Positions 34,349 through 43,537 of a stretch of 64,000 nt of DNA are shown here, in pieces. This DNA is from Saxidomus purpurata (lineage: Eukaryota; Mollusca; Bivalvia; Venerida; Veneridae), in NCBI GenBank assembly GCA_022818135.1, contig JAFMSR010000028.1, positions 475,086 through 539,085 on the forward strand, read 5' to 3'. The number at the start of each line of letters is the position of its first letter. The stretch's first letter is position 1. The translations under genes were made by a program, and so were the position numbers. The notes below the pieces were generated by a model, which saw only the letters and a program-made list of their open reading frames with translations, did no database searches and was not told the DNA's origin.

Positions 34349-35116
34349 AAACAAAACACCATACTGCAAAGAATATATTACTCTTTCTTTATGCAGTATT
34401 ACTGTACATTAGTACTGTTATAATATTTAATGCAATAGAGGTAACAGTAACAGTTTTTACATTGTGGAAGTTTGGGCAAAAATGTCAAGACAGCGAATGC
34501 TTATTCGTTTTATAATATTTGGAAAACTTTAGCCAATTTAAGCAAAGCTATTCAAATCAATGTCAGAGTGTTTTGAGACAATCTAAATATTGTGATCAAC
34601 TGATCATGTTTGGATTGATATGATTGGATTAGAATTATTAACAGTAGAGTGGAATTTTGGACTGCAACTGTCTACCTACATCCACAGATTACAGATCCTA
34701 TATAGTAACAAGAAATTAATAAGAACAATATCAAAAATGCTTTCTCAAAGTAATTAGCTCAATACTTCAGAGTACCAGTACTGGTGATTGCAGTTTTTTT
34801 ATAATTTTACTCATGAACAATTTATGTTTAAAGAAGACTTTTACAGGATTTTCGGTGTCATTAGTGCTGCTAAGCTCTAATGTCGGAAGTACAAAATTCT
34901 ATGAACTTTGTTTTAATTAAGTTGCAAGTTAGTGTCAGAGGATTAATTTTGGTGACATTATTTTTCTTTTAATAAATGTGTTATATTTAGATCTAAAATA
35001 AGAAACTGAAACAGTACAAGAATAGTTTACCAGTGATAAGCTTTAGTAATTACACTAGGAATACAGAATGCCAGTTTCTGCATGCTACTATCCATTTTCA
35101 AGCTAACTGACATCGC

Positions 35117-36560
35117 TGAGTGTACTTCAAAATCCCCACCGTTGAAATCCCCTTAGTCCAAAAATGGCATAGTAGTTATAATCCCCTCAATGGATTTTAC
35201 AAGAGGAAAAGCATATATTGAATGAAAAAATAAATTTACTGTTTGTTTTGTCTCTAGTTTTACTTTACTATTGCGAATGACAGAACAAATCAAAACTAGA
35301 GCTATCACTAAATGTGATTAATACCCCCAAAAGGATTGCTTTATAAACTGAAGAAGTTCGTAGTAACATAATACCTTGCAAACAAACTAAAAAGAGATAT
35401 TGTTCTTAGAAGTTCCTCTCATTGTGCTTGACCATTGTATGAAGTTGTATTGAATTCCAACTTGTAGTTTTCGAAAAATGCTCCAGACAGGGAAAAGTAA
35501 CAAAGGGCAATAACACTGTAATTAGTCAAGATGGAGTTATGGTTCCTGTGCACTGCACTCCCTCTCACTGTGCTTGACCATTGTATGAAGTTGTATTCAA
35601 TTCCAACCAGAAGTTTTCAAGTTATGATCTAAACAAGGAAAAGTAACAAAGGGTAATAACTCTGTAATGAGTCAAGATTGAGTTATGGTTCCTGTGCACT
35701 GCACTTCCTCTAAATGTACTTGACCATTGTATGAGGATGTACTGAATTCCAACTTGTAGTTTTCAAGTTATGCTTCGGACAAGGAAAAGTAACAAAGGGC
35801 AATAACTCAGTAAATATTCAAGATAGAGTTATAGTTATTGTACACTGCACTTCCTCTGAGTGTGCTTGATCATTGTATGAAGTTGTATTGAATTCCAACT
35901 TGTAGTTTTCAAGTTATGCTCCGGACAAGGAAAAGTAACAAAGGGCAATAACTCTGTAATAAGTCAAGATGGAGTTATAGTTCTTGTGCACTGCACTTCC
36001 TCTCAATGTGCTTGACCATTGTATGAAGTTGTATTGAATTCCAACTAGTAGTTTTCAAGTTATGCTCCGGACAAGGAAAAGTAACAAAGGGCAATAACTC
36101 TGTAATTAGTCAAGATGGAGTTATGGTTCTTGTGCACTGCACTTCCTCTTAATGTGCTTGACCATTGTATGAAGTTGTATTGAATTCCAACTAGTAGTTT
36201 TCAAGTTATGCTCCGGACAAGGAAAAGTAACAAAGGGCAATAACTCTGTAATTAGTCAAGATGGAGTTATAGTTCTTGTGCACTGCACTTCCTCTCAATG
36301 TGCTTGACCATTGTATGAAGTTGTATTGAATTCCAACTAGTAGTTTTCAAGTTATGCTCCGGACAAGGAAAATGCAACAGACCGACCGACCGACCGACCG
36401 ACCGACCGACCACCGGGTGACTCCTATATACCCCCCTAAACTTCGTTTTGGGGGTATAATTATTGAAATTACAATGTAAAATTCATTGAGGGATTATGAC
36501 TACTATGCCAATTTTAGACCAAGGGGATTTCGACGAAGGGGGTTTTGAGTGTCTCCCGGC
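35117..36560. repeat. Nested inverted-repeat element with (ACCG)n
   Basis: About 80-bp diverged inverted arms (35117-35200 and 36478-36560; shared GAAATCCCCTT, GGCATAGTAGT and ATAATCCC) enclose a second repeat bounded by AATACCCCCAAAA (35322) and TTTTGGGGGTATAAT (36446). It also contains a 146-bp tandem array and an (ACCG)n run near 36375-36410. Confidence 0.7.
35390..36370. repeat. 146-bp tandem array, about seven units
   Basis: GTGCTTGACCATTGTATGAAG recurs at about 35423, 35570, 35716, 35862, 36008, 36154 and 36300, a near-constant 146-bp period. Each unit also has AGTAACAAAGGGCAATAACTC. The last units are almost identical, indicating recent array growth. Confidence 0.92.
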
Positions 36561-38409
36561 ATTGCCATGTACCAGTTGCTACTTGCCAGAGGTTTTTTTG
36601 CAACATTCCCTTGTAATTTTCAGTGTAAAATGTTGGTGTGATAATGAAATTATCAAACACAAGTGAATCATTGAGTGACCACTGTCTGATACCCGAGGGT
36701 GAAAAACAACAACTTTTCACACTTTGGAATTTTAAACTGACACCAGTCCTGCTTGGTCAAAATAATTGACTTAAAAACAAACATAAGTATTAAAAGCGAG
36801 TGTTTTACCCAACCGTATACTGATTAATGATTTCAGAAAATGTCTGTGAGAGGTAGAGAGCGAAACAACACCCCCCCCCCCCCCAACACATTCTGAATGC
36901 AACAAAACATGCATCTACGGGTATCATGAATCTTAAAGCCCCATGGTCACTTTGAATTTGCTTGGATTGCATATTTAATTACATGTAAAATAATGATAGT
37001 ACTTCAAAAATAGTGATGCATGTAACCTTTTCTTCATGTTCATGTCATTTTTTCATGGAAAAGTATCGCAGATAGTCCTATCATTGAACAATTTTTGTAC
37101 ATATTATAACATGACTTTTTGTATAATTGATTCTTAAAAAAAGCAATGTCAGGACTTTTGTACAAAATACGCGGTCAATTTCACCAGATGTCTCTCTAGG
37201 TAATACAAATGCGTGGAGATATTGTTGTATCCAAAGTGATCCGGAGTAACCTTCAATTTTTATTGCATCGCGGAGACCTGAAAATCCTTATGACATAAGG
37301 GGATACCCATTCCTCCAACAAATTGTTTGTCATCTTTCCCTGCCAATTGCATCTAAAGAGGCCCTCTGATCTCTACTATTCAAGATTCTGAGATGGCCCC
37401 GTAACAGTAACTGTTGCTAATTGTATTGATATCTTAGTTTCAGATGTTTAAAATGGAACTACAAAATGTATGTGTTTCTTCAAGTTTTACATCCTTTACA
37501 GTACTACTGGTAAATTGTTAACTTTATACAATGTTCTCAGTACTGCACAGTGTACAATTAGAAATGTGCATATTCCAAAATTATAATGGAAATTTCAGTT
37601 TTGTAATTTCACTCACAATAACCTTAAGGTTTGTAGCAGTTAATGTGTAATATATAAGTTGAAAACAGTAGGGACGAAGGTTGCTTTTGTGTTATAATAT
37701 AAACAAAAAGATATGGTAGGGATACAAAATATCTATATGACCTTAGAAATCCCAAATTACAGGAACATGATTTATATCTAAGACAGTCAAGTTATTGTAC
37801 AACAGTCTGATTGGACTTTAGTAGGGCAATATAAATATGAACGTTTTTGGATCTACTCTTATGTGTCTGACATGGAAAAAGGCAAGATGCAAATAGCAAG
37901 CCACAAATTGTAAGTGGCATGTCCCAACTGGCTTTCCATACAAAAGTGTCATCTTCATATCTTTTCAAGATTAATTTCACAAATGAAGTACATTTTGTAT
38001 TGTTTTCAAAAAATAAATTTTATAATTTTTATAATAAATTCATTAAATTAATGATTTCATAAACTATTCTAGGTTTACAAAGTCCACTGATCAATACTTA
38101 GAAAAAAAACTCTATATATTTTAGTACCAGAAAAAAAGTTACAACAGTGTTGCAAGTAAAACCACTGTAATGTTCTTACCTTCTTTAATGCAACACCGTT
38201 GTAACTCCAGTTACAACAGTGTTGCATTAAGGGACATGCTTATTTTGAGATACAACCTTTTGACAAATAATCAATTTTTAGCATAAGATAATGGAAATTA
38301 AACATAATTTTTTTACATGTTTTGTAACTCATTGATAGTATATCAAATATGATAAAAAGTCATTTTGTGAAAAAAGTTGAGTTACAACAGTGTTGCGTTA
38401 AACCCTCGA

Positions 38410-39562
38410 TATATTCGTAGGGATACACGCCTCTTCGAAGAAGTAGCTGAGCTTCTTTTTCGCTGTTCGTTTCAGAAAGCAAATGCTTGAACGCTCGCAA
38501 TCCATCTTGGGCTAAGTTTTCCACTAGGTTTTCTAACGAAGTAGGGAGAAACTGTAAACTGTCAATAAACCGAAGGTTGTCCAGAGAAAAACTCACATAT
38601 TTTTCCGTATTTTGAGCGATGCATTTCAGTTCACAGTCTTTGAATGCGCCTATACTTTCGCAGAGTATGTGTGCGTCGAAGGATTTCAGATTATGGATTA
38701 TAACGGGGGTAAACTTAGCCTGTTTGCAGCTTAAATTGCATCTGTTGCAGGCTGGTCCGAGGATCTTTCCCGTGAGATGGTTATGGTGTCTGACTATACT
38801 CCCGTTCGTCTTATCATCAGCCGTGAATTTCTTTTTACAGATACAGCACTGGATTGCGTTTTCAATGAGGTGATCATGCTCTTCAGTGAGATCCATGGGT
38901 TCCATCTCGGAGAGAATCTCCTCTATTTCTTCTTGTTCTCGTAACAAACTTTCGATTAATTTTATGCCGGCGTCTTCTCCTCTATAAATGACAGTGGGTT
39001 TGGTGTAGCTCTCGTCTTCGCATACTACTTTATACCCGAAACCGCATACTTCCAGTTTACTCGTAGGTGTAGTAGCTGATTGAGCGGGTTTCGGAGCGCA
39101 GCTATGCAGCTTCCTCACGACACACTCGTAGTCGCAGTATATCGCGAAAGGCGTTTTCATGGTTTTCTCGAAATCTTTAAACTGGAGAATGTTATTCAAA
39201 TCAGGAATCGGAAGTTCTACTCTTTGCGCTTCATGATTTGAGCAGTACGGTCGATGTTCCAGTAGTGAAGCTTCTTTGCAAAAACCATGGAGGCAATAAG
39301 GACAGTAATATAGCTGACCTGTATGTCGACTGGTGCGAGACAAAAAGCGGTTCAACTTGGTAATTAAACAGTAATGGGAAAGTCCCTCGTTATTCGTCAT
39401 CCATAACAAATCGACGTGGTGTAGCCGTTGGCGTTGCTCCGTAATTCTTAATGGCACGATGCATTCGTCGTCGTAAGTGAAGACATTAATTGAAATGTTG
39501 TCGTTTTGATTCTCAAACTTGCGAATTTGGGATAAGGTTACTGGATAAGTGATCCCGGACAT
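38410..39562 (-). pseudogene. DNA polymerase segment 1 (exonuclease and zinc insert)
   Basis: Begins at MSGITYPVTL and includes a C2H2-like CPYCLHGF...H..YC, exonuclease motif I (YCDYECV), the Cys/His endonuclease VII-like insert, motif II (HNLKSFDAH) and SLENLVENL. The coding sequence stops making family sense at the TA (38410-38411) where the insertion begins. The last nine or more residues of the computed frame are transposon-derived. Confidence 0.9.
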
Positions 39563-39568
39563 GTTGAC

Positions 39569-40046
39569 TTAGTAGAATCGAAAATGGTGGGCTAGTTTAC
39601 AGAAGACTTGACTCATTGCCTGATCGTTGCTGCTTTTAATCATAAGGTCATCAGTCACGAGAACCTTGTGTCCAGATTCTTTCATATGCCAAGTTTCTAG
39701 TTGGGCTTTTGTGGGAAGACCTTCGAAAAAGGTGATGCGGGGTATGGCTTTTTTCATTTCGGTGTACAGAGGTTGGTCTACACTATAGCAATAATAAATG
39801 GCTTTTATGGGTTTAGCAAAAGCTCCATCTGCATGCTTTAATAGTTGAAACACGAAACTACTCTTTACAACGTTGCTAGGACCTACAAAATATAACAGGG
39901 TGTGGATTCATCACTTCATTACTCGCATTTCATACATCTGTTACGATGAATCGTATAACATGAATTCAGCATTTAAAATAGAAAAAACCCGACTAACCTA
40001 TCACTTGCGCCGTAGAATCTACTTCGAGCTTCACAGCACTCTCCAT
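39569..40046 (-). pseudogene. Packaging ATPase, N-terminal part only, two exons
   Basis: FtsK/HerA-type ATPase fragment of the Polinton class, which would pump DNA into capsids. Exon 1 is 40046-39998 (16 codons, starts MESAVKLEV) and the intron is 39997-39883 (GTTAGT...TTTTGTAG). Exon 2 starts at the P-loop, GPSNVVKSS, and runs through AIYYCYSVDQP, FFEGLPTKAQLE, a Walker B-like VLVTDDLM and LAHHFRFY to TAA at 39571-39569. The P-loop lacks the glycine normally before KS, where a V is seen. The C-terminal half of the family is absent, and the frame after the stop leads straight into the polymerase. Confidence 0.82.
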
Positions 40047-40331
40047 CGTAAAGAGTTGTATCCAAATCACAATTAGAACAACATTCCACACCCTTATATA
40101 CCTCAAGTTCTAATTGGGATCGGGGGAGTATGATGACTTACAATGTAAACACGTAATAAATAAAACACACACACAACTCGTTTATGATGTATATTGATTA
40201 CATACCAAACACCAAACCAATATTTTTTTATACAATCCGTATACAAGGTTTAAATGAAGGATATAAAATGCAAGCAATAAGCAACACAATTACACGCAGT
40301 CATCCAACAATAACAAAAACATGTTATCTCT

Positions 40332-40769
40332 CTAACAAGTATTTAACAGCGAATTAAACCTTTTCTCTAGTTGCAACAGATCAATCGTCATGTCTATCAT
40401 TTTGGTTTTCCAAGTGACACTTTTCATGTCTGTTTCGTGCCAATCTCGGCAATACAGTTTTAGTTTAAACATGTCGAGCACTTCACGAGACACATCGGGA
40501 ACTCGAGTCGATTATCTCCATTTTCGTAAGACATCGGTTTCATCCACTTCGGATAAAACGTCTTCAAAGTATAACCGAAGTTTTTCTTCCTTCGTCATTG
40601 TTAAACAGATATGGTCCCGTTGAGACAAACAATACTGCTGACATCCAAAACACTTCTTTATAACTATAGAGTCCAACTTACTATATATTTCTTTCGCATA
40701 TAGAAAGTCCCAATACGATTGTAGTAGAGTAACTGATGTATTATCCATTCTTTCACTGGTTAAGTACAC
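40332..40769 (-). pseudogene. Cys/His-motif protein, unknown function, one nonsense codon
   Basis: The first 85 codons read YWDFLYAKEIYSKLD followed by a candidate zinc motif KKCFGCQQYCLSQRDHICL, then an acidic helix. TAA at 40514-40512 is followed in the same frame by about 60 more open codons (VPDVSREVLDMFKLK, RDWHETDMK, LLQLEKRFN) to TAG at 40334-40332. Both halves look like one protein, so the TAA is probably a nonsense mutation. I recall a 'CxGC..SQ..H.CL' motif in uncharacterised invertebrate proteins of viral or mobile origin, but I cannot name a family. It lies 13 bp after the BIR gene on the same strand. Confidence 0.55.
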
Positions 40770-40782
40770 GCTTTCCCGTTTT

Positions 40783-41118
40783 TCAAATGTCCATATTAGC
40801 GCTTATCGTTGGAAATGGACTTGCACCAAGATCTGAATTAACATGACATCCAGTTAGTTTGATGTACGTGCAGTCGTTTGACCATCTCTCGTGCTCAACT
40901 CCGGGATTGTCCATGCCTCCCCACTGAGAAACTCTAACTCCGCAAAACGCGCATTCTACAATGTCAGCTTCTTTTGTATAAAAAAATCCTGCTTTCACTA
41001 AATCGTGTTTGCTTTGCTTCATTTGCTTAGGCCATGTCTCAAACGTCGATAAACGATCTTCGTACTTAGAAAAACGAGCAGCTTTCACGATATGTCCAAA
41101 TAAAACAGTATTCTCCAT
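40783..41118 (-). CDS. BIR-domain (inhibitor-of-apoptosis-type) protein
   Basis: 111 codons, uninterrupted. A single baculovirus-IAP-repeat domain spans about residues 19-86, with YEDRLSTFETWP, AGFFYT, VECAFCG, W66 and VEHERW. The zinc ligands fit the signature C56-x2-C59-x16-H76-x6-C83. BIR domains bind caspases or other partners and can block apoptosis; some instead work in cell division. There is no RING or second BIR, and about 28 residues follow the domain. It sits inside the leftward arm of the Polinton between a zinc-finger gene and a Cys/His gene with short spacers, so it is cargo of the element and not a host exon. An anti-apoptotic role is inferred. Confidence 0.9.
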   Translation of the reverse strand: MENTVLFGHIVKAARFSKYEDRLSTFETWPKQMKQSKHDLVKAGFFYTKEADIVECAFCGVRVSQWGGMDNPGVEHERWSNDCTYIKLTGCHVNSDLGASPFPTISANMDI

Positions 41119-41142
41119 GATGTTTAATTTAATTAATTAGTT

Positions 41143-41841
41143 TTAGTAATCTTTAAATGTAACTGGATTACAAACGCGACACTTGTAAAATGACAGTTGA
41201 TTGTTGTGGAATTCGGTACACACTGCGTTCGGTAGAATGACACCGCTGACTACTTCAATGAGGTTTGGCGCGCTCTTCATCGTTGCATTGGCGGGAAGAT
41301 ATCTAACCTCTTGATCGATAGGATTTACCGTAGACGTCAACGATGTATTGTTGTTAAAATATTCAGCTGATGGATGGACTGATATCCCACTGGTTGCTAC
41401 ATTCGCGCCATTTTCCACACTTTGCATGAGATCATCAAATCCCCAACCATCGTTCCAATCCAATATCGCCAACTGGTTTTGCGGCAGCTCCTGGTACGAT
41501 TCGTGTTCGTTGTTTCGTTCATCTACAAAAAGTTCCCTTTTAACACTTTCCACGCTGTCGTGACACTCAAGTAACCTATTCTGACTACATTTCGTGAGCG
41601 TACTGCCTTCTATACGATACTCTTCGTATTGTTTTTCGAGCGTTTCGGTTTTCTCTCTTTTAATCTCGTACCTTCTTGCCTTTGATGATCGTTTTGTTCT
41701 GTTTTTAGCACGCGTTTGTGTAAAATGTTTCTTCGAGAGGTGAGACTTGCTTGTTACGTGACGACTTACATATATATCCGTCATCCATTTCTCACAGATT
41801 TTACAGTAAAGCGTTTTTAAAACTCCCGATTTTGTATCCAT
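41143..41841 (-). CDS. Zinc-finger protein of unknown function
   Basis: 232 codons, uninterrupted. An N-terminal finger C13-x2-C16-x11-H28-x5-H34 (YCKICEKWMTDIYVSRH) resembles the U1/matrin-type C2H2 class that binds RNA or DNA. It is followed by a highly basic stretch (KNRTKRSSKARRYEIKREK, about residues 46-64). The middle is low-complexity and acidic (DWNDGWGFDD). A second Cys pair, FYKCRVCN (C221, C224), ends the protein. It ends 24 bp before the BIR gene ATG. A regulatory or nucleic-acid-binding role is plausible, but I do not recognise the family. Confidence 0.7.
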   Translation of the reverse strand: MDTKSGVLKTLYCKICEKWMTDIYVSRHVTSKSHLSKKHFTQTRAKNRTKRSSKARRYEIKREKTETLEKQYEEYRIEGSTLTKCSQNRLLECHDSVESVKRELFVDERNNEHESYQELPQNQLAILDWNDGWGFDDLMQSVENGANVATSGISVHPSAEYFNNNTSLTSTVNPIDQEVRYLPANATMKSAPNLIEVVSGVILPNAVCTEFHNNQLSFYKCRVCNPVTFKDY

Positions 41842-41849
41842 AATGATCC

Positions 41850-42147
41850 TTTCAACACATATTATGATACAATACAGTTTAATACGTCTTACTTTATATA
41901 TGAAATGTTAGCTCCTCCCAACTATTAATGCCGTATTCGCATTGATTAAACTGCAAAGTGTCAGTTTTCAAGAAGTCGTACTTATTTGCATATCAGTTAG
42001 AAAAAATCTCTGTACAAAGAAATGCGTCACGTTCATTAGCGTTGCAAGACATACATTTCCTACTTACATTAACTCTGTTAAATAACGCTTCTTGAACAAT
42101 GTATGTATTTTGTTTTTCTAAAACATACGAAGCAAAAACGATATCCG
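41850..42147. other. Spacer within the leftward arm
   Basis: AT-rich, with no frame that I can support; it may hold a promoter for the genes below. Confidence 0.35.
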
Positions 42148-42408
42148 TTATCTTCGTAGAATGACATTTAGCTCATTTGATAAAGAATCGGTTTTGTCTA
42201 ATATTTGCCAAACAAAACATGGTAAACATTGCTGAAACCAAGTAACTTGTTTAAAATCACTGCATAATATTTCATTAACGCCTTGCTGTACTTGGTTAAA
42301 ACACGTATCACAAATTTTAACATTACACCCGCAAAATTTACACTCAAACATGATGTGTGCTTCAACAACCATTTTACAAAAGTTATGGCTACCTACTGTA
42401 CAATACAT
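42148..42408 (-). CDS. Cys-rich small protein, unknown
   Basis: 86 codons. Cys clusters CKFCGCNVKICDTC (about residues 23-36) and later CLPC suggest zinc binding. The ATG shares bases with the preceding stop (TAATG). No family is recognised. It is the third of three adjacent small Cys-containing frames on this strand. Confidence 0.5.
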   Translation of the reverse strand: MYCTVGSHNFCKMVVEAHIMFECKFCGCNVKICDTCFNQVQQGVNEILCSDFKQVTWFQQCLPCFVWQILDKTDSLSNELNVILRR

Positions 42409-42734
42409 TACGTTGTGCTATCGCATTCACTAATAATATTTTCACCCTGATCATTTAGTGTATATTCGTGAAAATAGTTTTCGCAATTGAATTCATTTGG
42501 ACTTATAGCTCGAAAATGATAAAAACACTCATCTCTAGCCTCCTTTGAAAATAAAAATATACCGTATAAAAAAATTTCTGGAAGAATAATAACATCATGC
42601 ATAATGAAATTTTCTTCTAACTGTCCTTTTAAACGATAGAAAATTGAAGCATCTGAAGTCACAAAAAGTGTCGTCGGGCATTTTCCAGTTTCAAAAACGT
42701 TACACATGTTTATTACATTAGGAATGTTTATCAA
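42408..42734 (-). CDS. Small protein, unknown, possible second half of a frameshifted gene
   Basis: About 107 codons, mixed alpha/beta-like composition, with LFVTSDASIFYRLKGQLEE, HDVIILPEIFLYGIF and ARDECFYHF. There is no ATG at the frame start; the first ATG is ten codons in (about 42707). The frame opens directly where the upstream 81-codon gene stops, in a different frame, so the two could be one gene broken by an indel near 42735. The stop TAA overlaps the next ATG. Confidence 0.45.
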   Translation of the reverse strand: MINIPNVINMCNVFETGKCPTTLFVTSDASIFYRLKGQLEENFIMHDVIILPEIFLYGIFLFSKEARDECFYHFRAISPNEFNCENYFHEYTLNDQGENIISECDSTT

Positions 42735-42976
42735 GCTCTAACGAGTCTGTAAAACCATCTGAGTCCCCGAATTCTATTCATGGAATGCATATGATAAACA
42801 CAATCAACATTACCACGATGATTTAGTAAAGTAAAATAGAAGTCAATTGCTATGAAGTATTTCCTACAAGAAAAACATTTCCAAACTTTTACGGATTTCA
42901 TACATTCAGAAATATAATCATGTTCTTTTTCAAGCTGTATATTACCGCTTTCACACATGATACAGTATATATCCAT
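42731..42976 (-). CDS. Zinc-ribbon-like small protein, unknown
   Basis: 81 codons. Paired Cys motifs CIMC (residues 5-8) and CFSC (34-37), with EHDYISEC between, look like a zinc ribbon. It starts at ATG 42976, 30 bp after the PC4-like gene's stop. The end overlaps the start of the following frame. Confidence 0.5.
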   Translation of the reverse strand: MDIYCIMCESGNIQLEKEHDYISECMKSVKVWKCFSCRKYFIAIDFYFTLLNHRGNVDCVYHMHSMNRIRGLRWFYRLVRA

Positions 42977-43006
42977 ATTATTTTAGTTTTATCAATAGTG
43001 AAAAAG

Positions 43007-43537
43007 TTAATAAGGTTTAGAACGTTTCTTGTCAGTGGCAGTCGTGTTGCTTTTTTCAGCTTTGCAAGCGGTGGATGTGGTTCCTTTGTTCAAACCAGCT
43101 TTCTCCTGTGCATTTGCTGCCTAAAATTATTAAAAAAATATGATGCTGTAAACATAGAAATTTACTGCTGATAGAAATATTTCATCTTCGGTACAACACG
43201 GTTTCCATTATAACACGGTATTTGGTTTCGTTATAAGGCAGGGTTCAGATTCGTTATAACGCGGTTCAAATTAGTTGTTGTTTTTACCATCATAAAAATA
43301 CATTTGTAAATGTAAACTTACCTCACTGCATAACATTTCCTCTTCTATGGTATTAATACTATCTCTAAGCTGAAGAGTTTCGTTCCATTTAAGCCACACA
43401 GATCTAGATTTGTCTTTTACTAGCTTTCCATCTTCGAACACGTTGTCGTTGATGTAGACATTGGTGTACTCGCCGTTTTGTTTTACCGTAATGTTTTTAT
43501 TGAAACCAATGTTTATTCTGATGATAGGTTTGTCCAT
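43007..43537 (-). CDS. PC4-like single-stranded DNA-binding/coactivator protein, two exons
   Basis: Exon 1 is 43537-43322 (72 codons), the intron 43321-43121 (201 bp, GTAAGT...AATTTTAG, phase 0), and exon 2 43120-43007 (37 codons plus TAA). Residues 5-68 match the PC4/Sub1 C-terminal domain pattern: IRINIGFNKNITVKQ, a strand YTNVYIND, then EDGKLVKDKSRSVWLKW and a final helix. In PC4 this fold binds single-stranded or melted DNA and acts as a transcription coactivator; phage and virus homologues act in replication. Exon 2 adds a short Lys/Thr-rich tail. It is cargo in the Polinton leftward arm. The longer open frame upstream of the ATG is probably 5' UTR. Confidence 0.82.

Larger units (their letters stand above)
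34082..38409. mobile_element. 4.3-kb non-autonomous TIR element inserted in the polymerase
   Basis: Inverted ends TCGAGGGTTTAACGCAACAC continue for about 32 bp and are flanked by TA (34080-34081 and 38410-38411). Removing the element and one TA restores the polymerase frame exactly, which proves the boundaries. No transposase frame is present. Six copies of a 17-bp motif (GCAACACTGTTGTAACT or its reverse complement) lie in the outer 270 bp of each side. The middle carries a second, nested inverted-repeat element (35117-36560). The TA target suggests a Tc1/mariner-related mobiliser, but the ends match no family I know. Confidence 0.85.
31993..39562 (-). pseudogene. Polinton family B DNA polymerase, interrupted
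   Basis: Protein-primed type DNA polymerase for replication of the element. Read leftward in four pieces: 39562-38410, 34081-33082, 32952-32766 and 32555-31993, with two GT-AG introns between the last three and a 4.3-kb insertion between the first two. Visible motifs are exonuclease I (YCDYECV), exonuclease II (HNLKSFDAH), an embedded endonuclease VII-like Cys/His insert (CCICKKKF, VRHHNHLTGK, GPACNRCNL), motif A (YLDANNLYGWAM), motif B (FYKLMNVSVFGK, with TMEN in the next exon) and motif C (TDTDS). A TAG at 33540-33538 breaks the second piece. The N-terminal region of the family is missing before 39562, where the frame runs back into ATPase sequence. Confidence 0.92.

Noticed and set aside
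35390..36370. CRISPR-like array
   Set aside because: The 146-bp units are contiguous tandem repeats without short repeats separated by unique spacers, in a eukaryotic genome.
38360..38409. Last codons of the first polymerase frame (after YEY)
   Set aside because: They are read from the inserted element's terminal repeat, not from polymerase.
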